Origin: Carallia brachiata
Taxonomy: Eukaryota; Streptophyta; Magnoliopsida; Malpighiales; Rhizophoraceae
DNA length: 64,000 nt
Assembly (NCBI GenBank): GCA_021464245.1
Contig: JADCRB010000066.1
Coordinates: forward strand, 5,442,935-5,506,934
Direction: 5' to 3'
Shown: in pieces, positions 46,621-56,840 of the stretch
How positions within the stretch are numbered: position 1 is the first letter of the stretch
Layout of the letters: every line of letters begins with the position of its first letter
Made by a program: the position numbers and the translations under genes
The notes under the pieces: generated by a model
What the model saw: the letters and a program-made list of their open reading frames with translations, nothing else
Told to the model about the DNA's origin: nothing
The model's database searches: none

Positions 46621-49617
46621 TGTTGTCATCTGCATTTTATACTCATGCGGGTAAGGAGTAAAGTATGCTTTGCTGTTACCATCTCGTTTTTACTCATGCG
46701 GGCAGAATGTGTTTTCGTTACTGTTGCTGCCTCGCCTTTTATGCTCGTGCGGGCAACGAGTCGAGTCGAGTTTGCTGTTGTTGTCGTCTCGCTTTTCATA
46801 CCCGTGCAGGCAATGAGTATACTTTTATTGTTGTACTTTTTGCCTTCTATACCCTTACAGTAGGGAGCCTGTATTTGTTGTTGTTGTAGTCTTGCCTTTT
46901 ATACTTGTGTAGGTAAGGAGCCTGGCTTTGTTCTGTTAACGTCTCGCATTTTATACTCGTGCAGATAAGGAGAATGCTTTGTTGTTACCGTCTTGTCTTT
47001 TATACCTGTGCGGGCTAGGAGTATGCTTTTGTTGTTGTTGCTGTCTGGCCTTTTATCCTTATTCGGGCAAGGAGTACATTTTTGTTGTTGTACCATTCAC
47101 CTCTTATACTTTTGCGGGGCAATGAGTCTACTTCTGTTGTTGTTGCTGTCTCGCTTTTTATCCTTGTCCGAGCAAGCAGTATGGTGTTGTTGTTCTTACT
47201 GCCACATATTTTACAATAATGCAAGTAAGGAGTAAGCTTGTTGTCGTTGTCTCGTCTTTTACACTCGTACGGGCTAGGAGTATGATTTTGTTGTTCCTAC
47301 CATCTTTCCTTTCATACTTAGGCTGGCGAGGGGTATACTTATGTTGTTGCACTGGTTGCTTTCTATACTCTTGTGGGTAAGCAGTCTGCCTTTGTTATTG
47401 TTGCCTTCTCGTCCTTTCTACTTGTGCGGGCTAGAAGTTTGCTTTGTTGTTGTCGTCGTCTCGCCTTTTACACTCGTGCGAGCAAGCAGCATGCTTTGTT
47501 GTTGTCGTCTCGCCTTTTATATTCGTGTGGGCAAGGAGTATGCAATGTTGTTGCCATCTTGCATTTCATACTCGCGCAAGCAACGTGTATGCTTTTGTTG
47601 TTGTTGCCGTCTCACTTTTTATATTCACGCAGGCAAGATGTCTGGTTTTGTTGTTGTTGTCGTCCCCCCTTTTATACTCGCGTGGGCAGGGAGTATGCTT
47701 TATTGTTGCTGTCTCACCATTTATACTCGCGCAAGTAAAGAGCATGCATTGCTATTGTCACCTTGCCTTTTGTACTCGTGCAGGCCAAGAGTATGTGTTG
47801 TGGTTGCCGTCTCACTTTTTATACTCTTGAGAGGAAGGAGTATGTTTTGCTGTTGTCATCTCACATTTTATACTCGCACGAGCAAGGAGCCTGGCTTTGT
47901 TGTTGTGGTTGTCTCCCCTTTTATACTCGTGTGGGCAAACAATATGTTTTGTTGTTGCCATTTGCCTTTTATACTCATGCAGGTAAAGAGTATGCTTTCC
48001 TGTTACCACCTCACCTTTTATACACTTGAGAGTCAAAAATATGCTTTGTTGTTGCCCTCTTGCTTTTATGGTCAAGCGGGCAAAGAATATGATCGCTACT
48101 ATCGTTTCACCTTTTATACTGATCTAAGCAGCGAGTATTCTTTTGTGGTTGTTGCTGTCTCACCTTTTATACTCGTGCGGACAAGGAGTCTAGTGTTGTT
48201 TTTCCTACCGTCTCGCCTTTTATGCCTGTGCGGGCAAGCTGCATGATTTATTGTTGTCGTCTCGCCTTCTATGCTCATGCAGACAAAGAGCATGCGTTGT
48301 TGTTGTTGTCTCGCGCTTTATACTTGCGAGCAAGGAATCTGCTTTTGTTGTTGTTGCTGCCTCTCCTTTATACTTGTATAGGCTAGGAGTCTACTTTGTT
48401 GTTGTTGCCATCTAGCCTTTTATACTCACACGGGCAAGGAATATACTTTTGTTGTTGTACTTTTTGCCTTTTATACTCTTGCAGCCAAGGAATCTACTTT
48501 TGTTGCTCTCACTGTCGTTCCCTATATTCCCGCGCGGACAAGCAGTCTGGTTTTGTTGTAGTTGTCGTCTCACCTTTTATACTCATGTGGATAAGGAGTA
48601 TCCTTTGCTATTGCCGTCTTGCCTTTTTTTGCTTATGCGAGCAAAGAGTATGTTTTTGTTGCTATTGCCATCTCGCCTTTTATACTCGTGCAGGCAAGGA
48701 GTCTAGTTTTGTTATTGTTGTCATCTCCCCTTTTACACTCGTGCGGGCAGGGAGTATGCATGGTTGTTGTCGTCTCCCCTTTTATACTCAAGCGAGTAAG
48801 GAGTATGCTTTGTCATTGCTGTCTCGCCTTTTATACTCTTGCAGGCATAGAGTATGCTTTGCTGCTGCCGTCTCGCCTTTTATACTTGTGCGGGCAAGGC
48901 GTATGCTCTGACCTTGCCGCCTCACCATTTATACTCGTGCAAGTAAGGATTATGCCTCGCTATTGTCATCTCGCCTTTTATACTCATGCGGACAGCGAGT
49001 ATGCTTTTGCTATTGTTGTCGTCTTGAGTTTTATACTCGTACAGACAAGAAGTCTAGTTTTGTTGTTGTTGTCGTATCGCCTATTATGCTCGTGCGGGCA
49101 AGCAGCAAGCTTTGTTGTTGTTGTCTCGCCTTTTATATTCTTGTTTGCAAGGAGTTTCTTTGTTGTTGTTGTCGCCTAGCCTTTATGCTTGTGCAAGCTA
49201 GGAGTCTTCTTGGTTGTTGCTGTCGCCTTGCTTTTTATACTCATGCAGGTAAGGAATATACTTTTTTTGTTGTATTTTTCACCTTTTAAACTTTTGCGGA
49301 TAAGGAGTCTGCTTTTGTTGTTCATACTCTCACCTTATAAGCTCGTGGGCAAGGAATTTGTTTTTGTCGTTGTTGTCGTCTTGCTTTTTATACTCATCTG
49401 GGTAAGGAGTATGCTTTGCTATTGCCATCTCACCTTTTTACTTGCGAAAGCAAAGAGTATTTTTGTTGCTATTGCTGTCTCGCCTTTTATATTGAAAGCA
49501 AAGATATGCTTTTGTTGCTATTGCTGTCTCACCTTCTATATTCGTTCGGGCTTGGAGTCTATTTTTGTTGTTGTTGTCATCTCCCCTTTTATACTCGTGC
49601 GGGCAAGGAGTATGATT

Positions 49618-50523
49618 TTGATCTCAAACTAGGGTTTGATTTCTTTGTGAGCGCAAAAGTTGCTCTATTGCCTCACTTGGGTGGTCTCATGATCATGCAT
49701 GAGGATCATCCATGTTTCGTTGCTAGAGCGTTCACTCCCTCTTCCAGTATTGGTGGGAAGTTGGGTGGTATGCCATCAACTATGCAGGTGAAGCATGGGC
49801 TGAAGAAGGGAGTAGTCACCTACCTTGCAGCTTTGATGGAGATCAAAGAAGTCATTATTCAAAGGTGCCTGACAGTGTGGTGGATTTGTTGGGAAAGTTC
49901 ACTGATGTGATGCCTCCTGAACTCCCCAAGTGTCTTCCCTCGAGGCGTGCCACTGACCACAAGATCGATTTGGTGCCCGGTTCCAAACCACCAGCACAAG
50001 CCCTATATCACATAAGTCTGCTAGAGTTGGCAGAACTGAGGAAGCAGTTGACGGAATTGCGGATGTAGGCCTAATTCAGCCCTCCAAAGTGCCATATGGT
50101 GCCCTGGTGTTGTTTCAAAGGAAACACGATGGCTCCCTGTAGATGTGTGTTGATTACATTGCTCTAAACAAGGTGACGTAAAAGACAAGTACCCCTATGC
50201 CATTTGGTTTGATTAACGACCCTGCTACTTTCTGTAATTTAATGAATGATGTGTTTCATGACTTTATTGATCATTTTGTGGTTGTATATCTGGATGATAT
50301 TATTGTGTATAGTGAGTCCTTGGAGGATTACTTGTCCCACCTGAGGTTGGTGTTGTCTAAGTTGAGAGAGCACCAATTATATGTGAAAAAGGAAAAATGC
50401 GAGTTTGCCCGGCGAGAGATTATGTTCCTTGGGCATAGGGTGAGTCGAGGGCAAGTTACAATGGACGAGAGAAAAGTCAAGGCAATAGTGAAGTGGGAGG
50501 CCCTACCAAAGTGTCTGAGTTGA
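49618..50523 (+). pseudogene. Copy A: protease tail and reverse transcriptase, motif A deleted
   Basis: The segment begins YDFDLKLGFDFFVSAKVALL (end of the protease region), runs through the RT linker ([13 protein letters not shown]), then reads MPFGLINDPATFCNLMNDVF and [19 protein letters not shown], the YxDD motif region. Compared with copy B, about 168 bp are missing at about 50,193. This removes the stretch with [10 protein letters not shown] and therefore the first catalytic Asp of RT. Frameshifts lie near 49,855, 50,060 and 50,510, and TAG is at 50,140-50,142. The enzyme cannot be made. Confidence 0.93.
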
Positions 50524-50536
50524 GATCCTTTCTTGT

Positions 50537-51120
50537 TTGTCTAACTACTACAGGAAGTTTGTTCAGGGTTACTCCAAAAAGGTGGCCCCATTGACAGACT
50601 TACACAAGAAGGATAGACCGTGGAGGTGGACCACAGATTGCCAAGAAGCCTTTGACAAGTTGAAGGCAGCAGTGTCCACGGAGCCGGTCCTGAGGCTGCT
50701 TGATTTCGAGTTGCCTTTCAGTGTGCTAACTGACGCCTCAGATAGCCATTGGAGGTGTGTTGGTGTAGGAAGGCCACCCATTACCTATGAGAGCCAGAAA
50801 CTCAATGATGCAGAGCAGCGGTACTCAGGCCATGGGAAGGAGATGCTGGCAGTGGTGCACTGCCTTCGCACCAGGAGGGTGTATTTGCTGGGTACCCGGT
50901 TCGTGGTTCGGACCGACAATGTGGCTAACACATTCTTTCAGACTCAGAAGAAGCTTTCTGCACAGTAGGCGCGGTGGCAGGAGTTCTTGGCTGAGTACGA
51001 TTTTACTTGGGAACACAAGCCAGGAAGGCAAAATTAGGTGGCGGATGCCCTAAGTTGTCGACAAGTGCAAGAGACAGTTGCTGCCCTCACTCCAGTGCAG
51101 AGTGACTTGCTAGACAAAAT
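50537..51120 (+). pseudogene. Copy A: RNase H
   Basis: The stretch encodes the RT connection and RNase [33 protein letters not shown] (first Asp), [10 protein letters not shown] (Glu) and [15 protein letters not shown] (Asp retained). A frame disturbance follows TDASD. A TAG near 50,966 ends the frame after KKLSAQ, and another TAG at 51,035-51,037 lies in HKPGRQN*VADAL. Copy B has the second stop at the same codon, while the minus-strand copy C has CAG there. Confidence 0.9.
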
Positions 51121-51214
51121 CAGGGAACAGGCCCCACATGATGCCACATATCAACAAGTGGTACAACAGGTCAAAGAGGGTGTGGTAAGGTGATACTGGC
51201 TCGATAATAATTTA

Positions 51215-51874
51215 TTGCATGCCAAGGGTAATCGTGTATATGTTCCCAGTGGCGCAGGCCTTAGAAAGGAGATACTGCGGGAGTTTCATGATTCACAGTG
51301 GGCTGATCATCCTAGCGTTGAAAGGATGATGGCCTTGCTATCCCACAACTACTACTGGCCAAAGATGGAAGATGACGTCGAAGCATATGTCAAGACGTGC
51401 ATCACTTGTCAGCAAGACAAGACAGAACGGTAGAAGGAGGCGGGTTTGTTGCAGCCGTTACCCATTCCTATGAAGCCATGAGTGTCGGTTTCGATGGATT
51501 TCATTGCCAGGTCCCCAAAGGTTGATGACATGGGATCTGTCATGGTGGTGGTAGATCGGTTTTCCAAGTATGCGGTGTTTATTCTTACCCCCCCTTCATG
51601 TCAAGCGGGGACAGCCGCTGAGCTTTTCTACAAGCAGGTAGTAAAGTACTTTGGGTTGCCTGAAGATATTGTGAGTAATCAGGATCTTTGTTTCGCTGGC
51701 AGGTTCTGGACGTCATTGTTCAACATGATGGGTTCAAAATTGAAATTCTCTACTGCAAACCATCCTCAGACTGATGGCCAGACGGAGCGGATCAATGGCC
51801 TACTTGAGGAATATCTTCGACATTACGTGACGGCAAGCCAGCGGAATTGGCTTGAGTTGTTAGAGTCGGCCTAA
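51215..51874 (+). pseudogene. Copy A: integrase zinc finger and catalytic core, second Asp lost
   Basis: The HHCC zinc-binding part (HAKGNRVYVPSGAGLRKEIL, then FHDSQWADHPS and CITCQQDK) is followed by TAG at 51,431-51,433. The core then reads VSMDFIARSPKVDD (first Asp) and continues to NQDLCFAGRFWTSLFNMMGS and TDGQTERINGLLEEYLRHYV. The second catalytic position, normally the Asp of SDRDPRF, reads SNQDLCF, an Asp-to-Asn change that fits a G-to-A transition; copy B keeps RDRDPRF. Integrase would be inactive even if expressed. Confidence 0.9.
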
Positions 51875-52127
51875 TTTTGCTACAATCTTAATAAGTCCTC
51901 TTCAATAGGTATGAGTCCCTTTGAGCTAGCTATGGGGCAACAGCCCCTTACTCCTAATGATGTAGCCATGACTAGCTCAAGTGGGAGATGCTCGCAGAAC
52001 ACCGGTTTGCCCGTTCGAAGCAAAAGCAGCTAGAGGAGGCCCAAAATAGCTTGGACAAGGCAGCCAGGCGGATAAAAAAGTCTGCGAACCGAGGAAGGAG
52101 GGACATGCAGTTCCAAGTGGGGATAAG

Positions 52128-52560
52128 GTGTTCCTAAAACTTACTCCCCAAATTTGGAAGAAGATCAACAGCAAGATAGTGCATCGTGGGCTGGTTCCAA
52201 AGTATGACGATCCCTTCACAGTGGTGAAGAAAGTTGGCAATGTTGCATACAGGTTACAGCTCCCAGAAAGGTTGAAGGTGCATCCAACCTTCCACGTGAG
52301 TTTCTTGAAGCCCTTCCACAAGGAAGCATATAATAAGCCTCCAAGGAAACAAGCACGACGTGCTCCCCCTACAATCAGAACTGAGTTCCAGCGTGAAGTG
52401 GAGAGAATTCTAGACCACTGAACGCAGGGACAAAGTAAGAAGAATAGGTGGGTTGAGTACTTGGTTAAGTGGAAGAATGCCCCAGATAGTGTGGCGAGCT
52501 GGGAAAGAGATGTGACTCTATGGCATTCGAGAAGCAGGTGGAAGACTACCTATCAGCCTT
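52128..52560 (+). pseudogene. Copy A: integrase C-terminus and chromodomain
   Basis: The segment reads VPKYDDPFTVVKKVGNVAYR, HPTFHVSFLKPFHKEA, then a chromodomain beginning VERILDH. TGA at 52,419-52,421 interrupts it where copies B and C have a sense codon (CGA in C). Beyond the stop the sequence still resembles YLVKWK and SWERDVTLW. A frameshift near 52,525 precedes the polypurine tract. The 5' edge is joined to the integrase core through a poorly conserved linker (51,875-52,127) with stops. Confidence 0.9.
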
Positions 52561-52585
52561 ACCATCAAGGACGTTGGCTTCAACA

Positions 52586-52598
52586 GGTGGGGGTGGTT
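52586..52598 (+). other. Polypurine tract of copy A
   Basis: AGGTGGGGGTGGTT lies directly before the TGTTAGCC start of the LTR, as in copy C. Copy B has lost this part in its 543-bp deletion. Confidence 0.7.
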
Positions 52599-53460
52599 TG
52601 TTAGCCCCATGAACACTTGGCATGCAGGAGTTGGCGGCACCTTGCGCCAATTCCTAGCATGGGAGTTTGGAGTGGCTGGGCACTCCTTGAAGCAAGGTGA
52701 AAGCTGAGAGGGTCAGCGTAGGCACGGGCCTATATGCGGGTCCTAGTGTGGACCAAGACTTGGGTTGGACAAAGGATGCTGGGATACATGTTTGTGGGCT
52801 CCATCCAATGAGCCATGGGCTTGGGCCAAGAGGACCAAAACACAGGACTGGGTATTGGCCAAGTCTGCATGGCACTACATGACACAGCATGGCACTACGT
52901 GGCACCGAGTCTCCTATGACGTGTGGAACATGGGGATGTTCGGGTATGGCTCTATCCGGTTGACCGAGCATCAGGATAATGCTCATCAGATCGTGCATGG
53001 CAAAAGATCGTGGGTAGATAAGGCTTATCGAGATCAAGTGATGGATGATCTTGGGAGATAAGGCTTATCAGGATCAAGTCATGGATGAGATCATGGGAAG
53101 ATGAGGGTTATTAGCCACGATAGAGATCGTGGGGAGGTAATGCTTATCTCTAAGACCTAGATGGCTGGGGGTGTCAGCTATATATAGAACCTATGGCTTG
53201 TCATTTGTACTCAATGAAAGATAAATCACTCAGAGAGAAAGAATTAAACACTGTTGAGAGTTCAGGTGATTGTTCCTTTGTAATATTGAGCTAAGTAATA
53301 AAAGGTTCGGAATGGTTCCCTAATATGCTCTTGTGTCTCTTTTGAGTGCGTGAGTTGTGTGCCTACATGTAAAGTTCCATTGTACAATCCTTGTGTGTGT
53401 GCAGTTGGCTGAGACTAAGTGTGACTTAGTGTTATCACAAGGCAAAATTTTGGGTGAGAA
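52599..53460 (+). mobile_element. Chromovirus copy A LTR
   Basis: The LTR begins TGTTAGCCCCATGAACAC and runs about 860 bp to TTTTGGGTGAGAA. U3/R signals are a TATATATA box at 53,179-53,186 and AATAAA at 53,297-53,302, about 110 bp apart. The last few bases differ from copy C (GAGAACCA there), and the sequence passes via AATTAGT into a second LTR start at 53,468. The exact 3' end is therefore uncertain. Short open frames inside it are not genes. Confidence 0.85.
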
Positions 53461-53467
53461 AATTAGT

Positions 53468-53631
53468 TGTTACCCCATGAACACTTGGCATGTAGGAGTT
53501 GGCGGCACCTTGCGCCAATTCCTAGCTGGGCACTCCTTTAAGCAAGGTGAAAGCTGAGAGGGTTAGCGTAGGAACGGGCCTACATATGGGTCCCAGTGTG
53601 GACCAAGACTTGGATTTGACAAAGGATGCTG
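53468..53631 (+). mobile_element. Second LTR head fused to IGS
   Basis: A second copy of the LTR start (TGTTACCCCATGAACACTTG) follows the first LTR head-to-tail. After about 163 bp it runs into rDNA spacer at GGATGCTGGAAGGACTGCG. The LTR sequence normally reads GGATGCTGGGCTCC here, and spacer subrepeats read GCTGGGAGGACTGC, so GCTGGGA is shared at the joint. The same joint is at 27,291 and 63,984. Confidence 0.85.
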
Positions 53632-54984
53632 GAAGGACTGCGTGCGCGCAGGACAGCCCGACGCGCAGCCAGTGGAGCGCGCGCGCTGGGAGGACTACAC
53701 ACTCGCGCGGCCGCCCTGACGCGCAGCGTGCTGGGAGGACTGCTCGCGCAGGGCGGGTTGCAAGCGCAGGCGGTAGGCCTGACGTGCAGAACGCGGTGTG
53801 CGCGCGCTGGCCCCCACAGTACCATACTCCCCCAAGCCCGCCACGCACGCTGCAGGCCAGACAAGCGCGAGCGCGCAGGCCGGACGAGCAGCCCACGGAG
53901 TGCGGGCCTACTGCTCCCCCCAGCTTGCCGCACGTGCTACTGGCATTACGAGAAGTTCGCTGCTCCCCGAGCCTGCCGCGCACGCTACTAGTCAGACAAG
54001 AAGCTCACTGCTCCCCCAGCCTACTGCGCGCGCTGCTAGCTAGACGGGCAACCTGTTACACTCGTACACGCTGCTCTCCCAGCCCACAGCGCGCCCTGCT
54101 GGCTAGACGAGCGCGTGTGCTGCTCCCCTCAGCCCGCCGCACTAGCTGCTGGCCAGACGAGCAGCAGGCTGCTCCCCCCTAGGACGCCGTGGGCGCTCCT
54201 GGTCAGACGTGCAGCCCACTGCCCTTGCATGCTGCCCCCCAAGCCTGCTGCGCGTGCGCAATTGCCCCCAGCCCGCTCCGCACATGCTGCTACCCCCACT
54301 GTACTATTGGCCAGTCGAGCAGCCCACTGCGGGCAGACTGCTCCCACCAGCCTGCTCCATGCTTGCTACTTCCTATAGCCCGCTGCTGGCCCGACGAGAA
54401 GCTCAGAACGAGCGCTGCTGGGTGCACGAGCAGCCCGCAAAGCACGCACTGCTCTCCCCAAACTGCTCTCCCAGGGCGCCACTGTTGGGCGGACGAGCGG
54501 CAAGGTTCGAGTACGATCTACTCCTTCCCGTACGCTGCGCGCACTGCTGGTCCGACGAGCGGCACGCTGTGCGCAGCCTAGCGCGCTGCTAGCCTCCCTC
54601 CCTTGCTCAGGTGCCATCCTAGGTTTTTGTTAACCTCCCTCGCGGGCACCAACGTGTGCAGAGCATGCTTGCGGGCAGCGACCTGTGCGGGGCTGAGCAT
54701 GCTCTGAGTCTATCCCTTGGCCGTTTTTAAGCGCACTCAGGTGTCCAATGCCTTGGTCGATCTTCCTGCAGCCTCGCTTGCTGGTTCAACAGGTCGATGC
54801 AAGGGAGTTGGTGCAAGGTGCCATCAACTCTATCGTGCTCTTTGGATGAGGGACTAGGGCCTAACCTCCTTGCTACCACCCCATGCAACTGTCGAGCGTA
54901 TGGTGCGGGCGAAACGGTTAGGGTGCTTACCCAGCTAACATCCTTGCTAGCCTGCCTTATTGGCCTCCCACGGTAACCTCCCAT
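53632..54984 (-). other. IGS, GC-rich block, second rDNA unit
   Basis: GC-rich subrepeats (53,632-54,600) with GACGCGCAG and CTGCTCCCC...GACGAG elements, including the palindrome GAGCAGC-AG-GCTGCTC at 54,159-54,174. The AACCTCCCTCGCGGGC block follows at about 54,630, and a stretch with GTGCAAGGTGCCATCAACTC to 54,984. It matches 27,293-28,385 in content and order. Plus and minus open frames of up to about 210 codons come from the repeated GC-rich sequence and are not genes. No Pol I promoter was recognised. Confidence 0.8.
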
Positions 54985-55480
54985 GCTGGCAGCAACATGT
55001 GCGGAGCCAAGCGAGCTCCGAGTCCATTCCTTTGTCGTTTCGAATCCCCCTTTGGTGGCCAGTGCCTTGGCAGAAGTTAGCAACACCTTGATTGTTGACA
55101 TGCCCAACCCATGTCCACGCCCATTCGACGAGTTGGTGCAGTGTGCTAACAATCCATTCCTTGGTCGTTTTCGTGCGTTGGTCGATTTTCTCATCACCTT
55201 GCTTGCTGACAAGCCCAACGCATGCCCATTCAACGAGTTTGTGCAAGTTGCCAGCAATCCATTCCTTTGTCGTTTTCATGCTGTGGCCAATTTTCTCGTT
55301 TCCTTGCTTGCTGACATGCCCAGCACATGCCCATTTAGCGAGTTGGTACAAGTTGCCAACAATCCATTCCTTGGCCGTTTTCAAGCCTTCTTTGGTGGCC
55401 AATGCCTTAGCCGATTTTCCCATCACCTTGCTATGCCCAGCCCATGTCCACGCCCATGCCCATTCTACGAGTCCGTGAAA
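54985..55480 (-). repeat. IGS subrepeats, ~105-120 bp units (second unit)
   Basis: About four tandem units homologous to those at 28,386-29,060, with the same internal landmarks (CATGCCCATT, AACAATCCATTCCTTGG, CACCTTGCTTGCTGACA). The lower unit count than in copy 1 indicates length variation between spacers. Confidence 0.85.
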
Positions 55481-55689
55481 TGTGCCAACAACACTATCGG
55501 GCTCTTTGCTCGAGGTCCAACACCTAACTCCTCGGTGCTCTGTGCAAGTATGCTGCTGGGAGTTCCTTATTGCGGGCCTCCCCGAACACACTATGAAACT
55601 ATCAAACTTCTTGTGCGGGGCTCAACTTAGGGATTTGCAAGCCCGTATAAGAAGCTAAAAAGTGATTTGAGGGGAGAGGGTGGGACAAA
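55481..55689 (-). other. 25S-proximal spacer (second unit)
   Basis: Spacer between the subrepeats and the 25S 3' end. It keeps about 50 bp (55,640-55,689), including a purine-rich GAGGGGAGAGGGTGGG stretch next to the gene, that copy 1 has lost. No clear Pol I terminator could be defined by eye. Confidence 0.6.
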
Positions 55690-56251
55690 TCAAAGCGAAA
55701 AAGGGCTGAATCTCAGTGGATCCTGGCAGCAAGGCCCCCCTGCCACTTACAATACCCCGTTGCATATTTAAGTCGTCTGTAAAAGATTCTACCTGTCGAT
55801 CGGCAAAAATTGTAATTCAAGGTGGCAGTCGCAACTCGTTCACTGCGGATGCTTGGACCACGACAGGTGCCTTTGGGGGCCATAGGGCCCCTACTGCGGG
55901 TCGACAATTGAACGACGGGCGCACGCATCGCTTCTAGCCCGGATTCTGACTTAGAGGCGTTCAGTCATAATCTAGAGCACGATAGCTTCACGCAACTGGC
56001 TTTTCAACCTAACGCGATGACCAATTGTGCGAATTAACGGTTCCTCTTGTACTAGGTTGGATTACTATTGTGATGCCATCATCAGTAGGGTAAAACTAAC
56101 CTGTCTCACAACGGCCTAAATCCAGCTCACATTCCCTATTGGTGGGTGAACAATCCAACACTTGGTTAATTCTGCTTCACAATGATAGGAAGAGCCAACA
56201 TTGAAGGATCAAAAAGCAACGTCGCTATGAACGCTTGGCTGCCACAAGCCT

Positions 56252-56283
<32 letters not shown>

Positions 56284-56695
56284 AGCTTCAAATTTTGAAG
56301 GTCTAAAGAATCGATAGGCCACGCTTTCACGGTTCATATTCGTACTGGAAATCAGAATCAAACGAGCTTTTACCCTTTTGTTCCACACGAGATTTCTGTT
56401 CTCTTTGAGCTCATCTTAGGACACCTGCGTTATCTTTTAATATATGTGTCGCTCTAGCCAAACTCCCCACCTGACAATGTCTTCTGCCTGAATTGGCCCA
56501 CCAAACGGTCTTCGTTCCAAAAGGAGGGGCGATGCCTCACCTTCGATTCACAGAATAAGTAAAATAACGTTAAAAGTAGTGGTATTTCACTTCGCTGGGG
56601 GATCGGCTCCCACTTATCCTACACCTCTCAAGTCATTTCGCAAAGTCGGACTAGTGTCAAGCTCAATAGGGTCTTTTTTCCCCGCTGATTGCGCA

Positions 56696-56734
<39 letters not shown>

Positions 56735-56772
56735 CAGGGACAGTGGGAATCTTGTTAATCCATTCATGTGCA

Positions 56773-56840
<68 letters not shown>

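Larger units (their letters stand above)
33038..49617 (+). repeat. Degenerate minisatellite array 2
   Basis: About 16 kb of readable sequence of the same 49-53 bp monomer as array 1, in the same orientation, interrupted by an assembly gap at 40,887-41,500. It starts after the Ty1/copia fragment and ends within the monomer CAAGGAGTATG, where chromovirus copy A begins. The block 41,569-46,620 duplicates 16,381-20,545. Locally repeated variant monomers, such as GTTGTAGTTGTCCTC at about 33,495, 33,865 and 35,200, and GTGAGGGCTAGGCG near 36,030, 38,990 and 39,080, show repeated internal amplification. No gene is seen; all plus frames are intermittently open. Confidence 0.95.
49618..52585 (+). mobile_element. 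Chromovirus copy A, pol 3' half (protease tail to chromodomain)
   Basis: This is a Ty3/gypsy pol relic on the plus strand, in the order protease tail, RT, RNase H, integrase, chromodomain, followed by polypurine tract and LTR. Gag and most of protease are absent because the element is fused to satellite DNA at 49,617. It shares that joint, a TAG in RNase H and a TAG in integrase with copy B. This means both come from one already-fused ancestor. Integrase-then-RNase-H order and the chromodomain put it among chromoviruses. The chromodomain style recalls the Galadriel-type group, but I cannot confirm the clade without a tree. Confidence 0.93.

Noticed and set aside
49618..53631. Intact or autonomous retrotransposon
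   Set aside because: Gag and protease are absent, pol has many stops and frameshifts, and the left end is fused to satellite.
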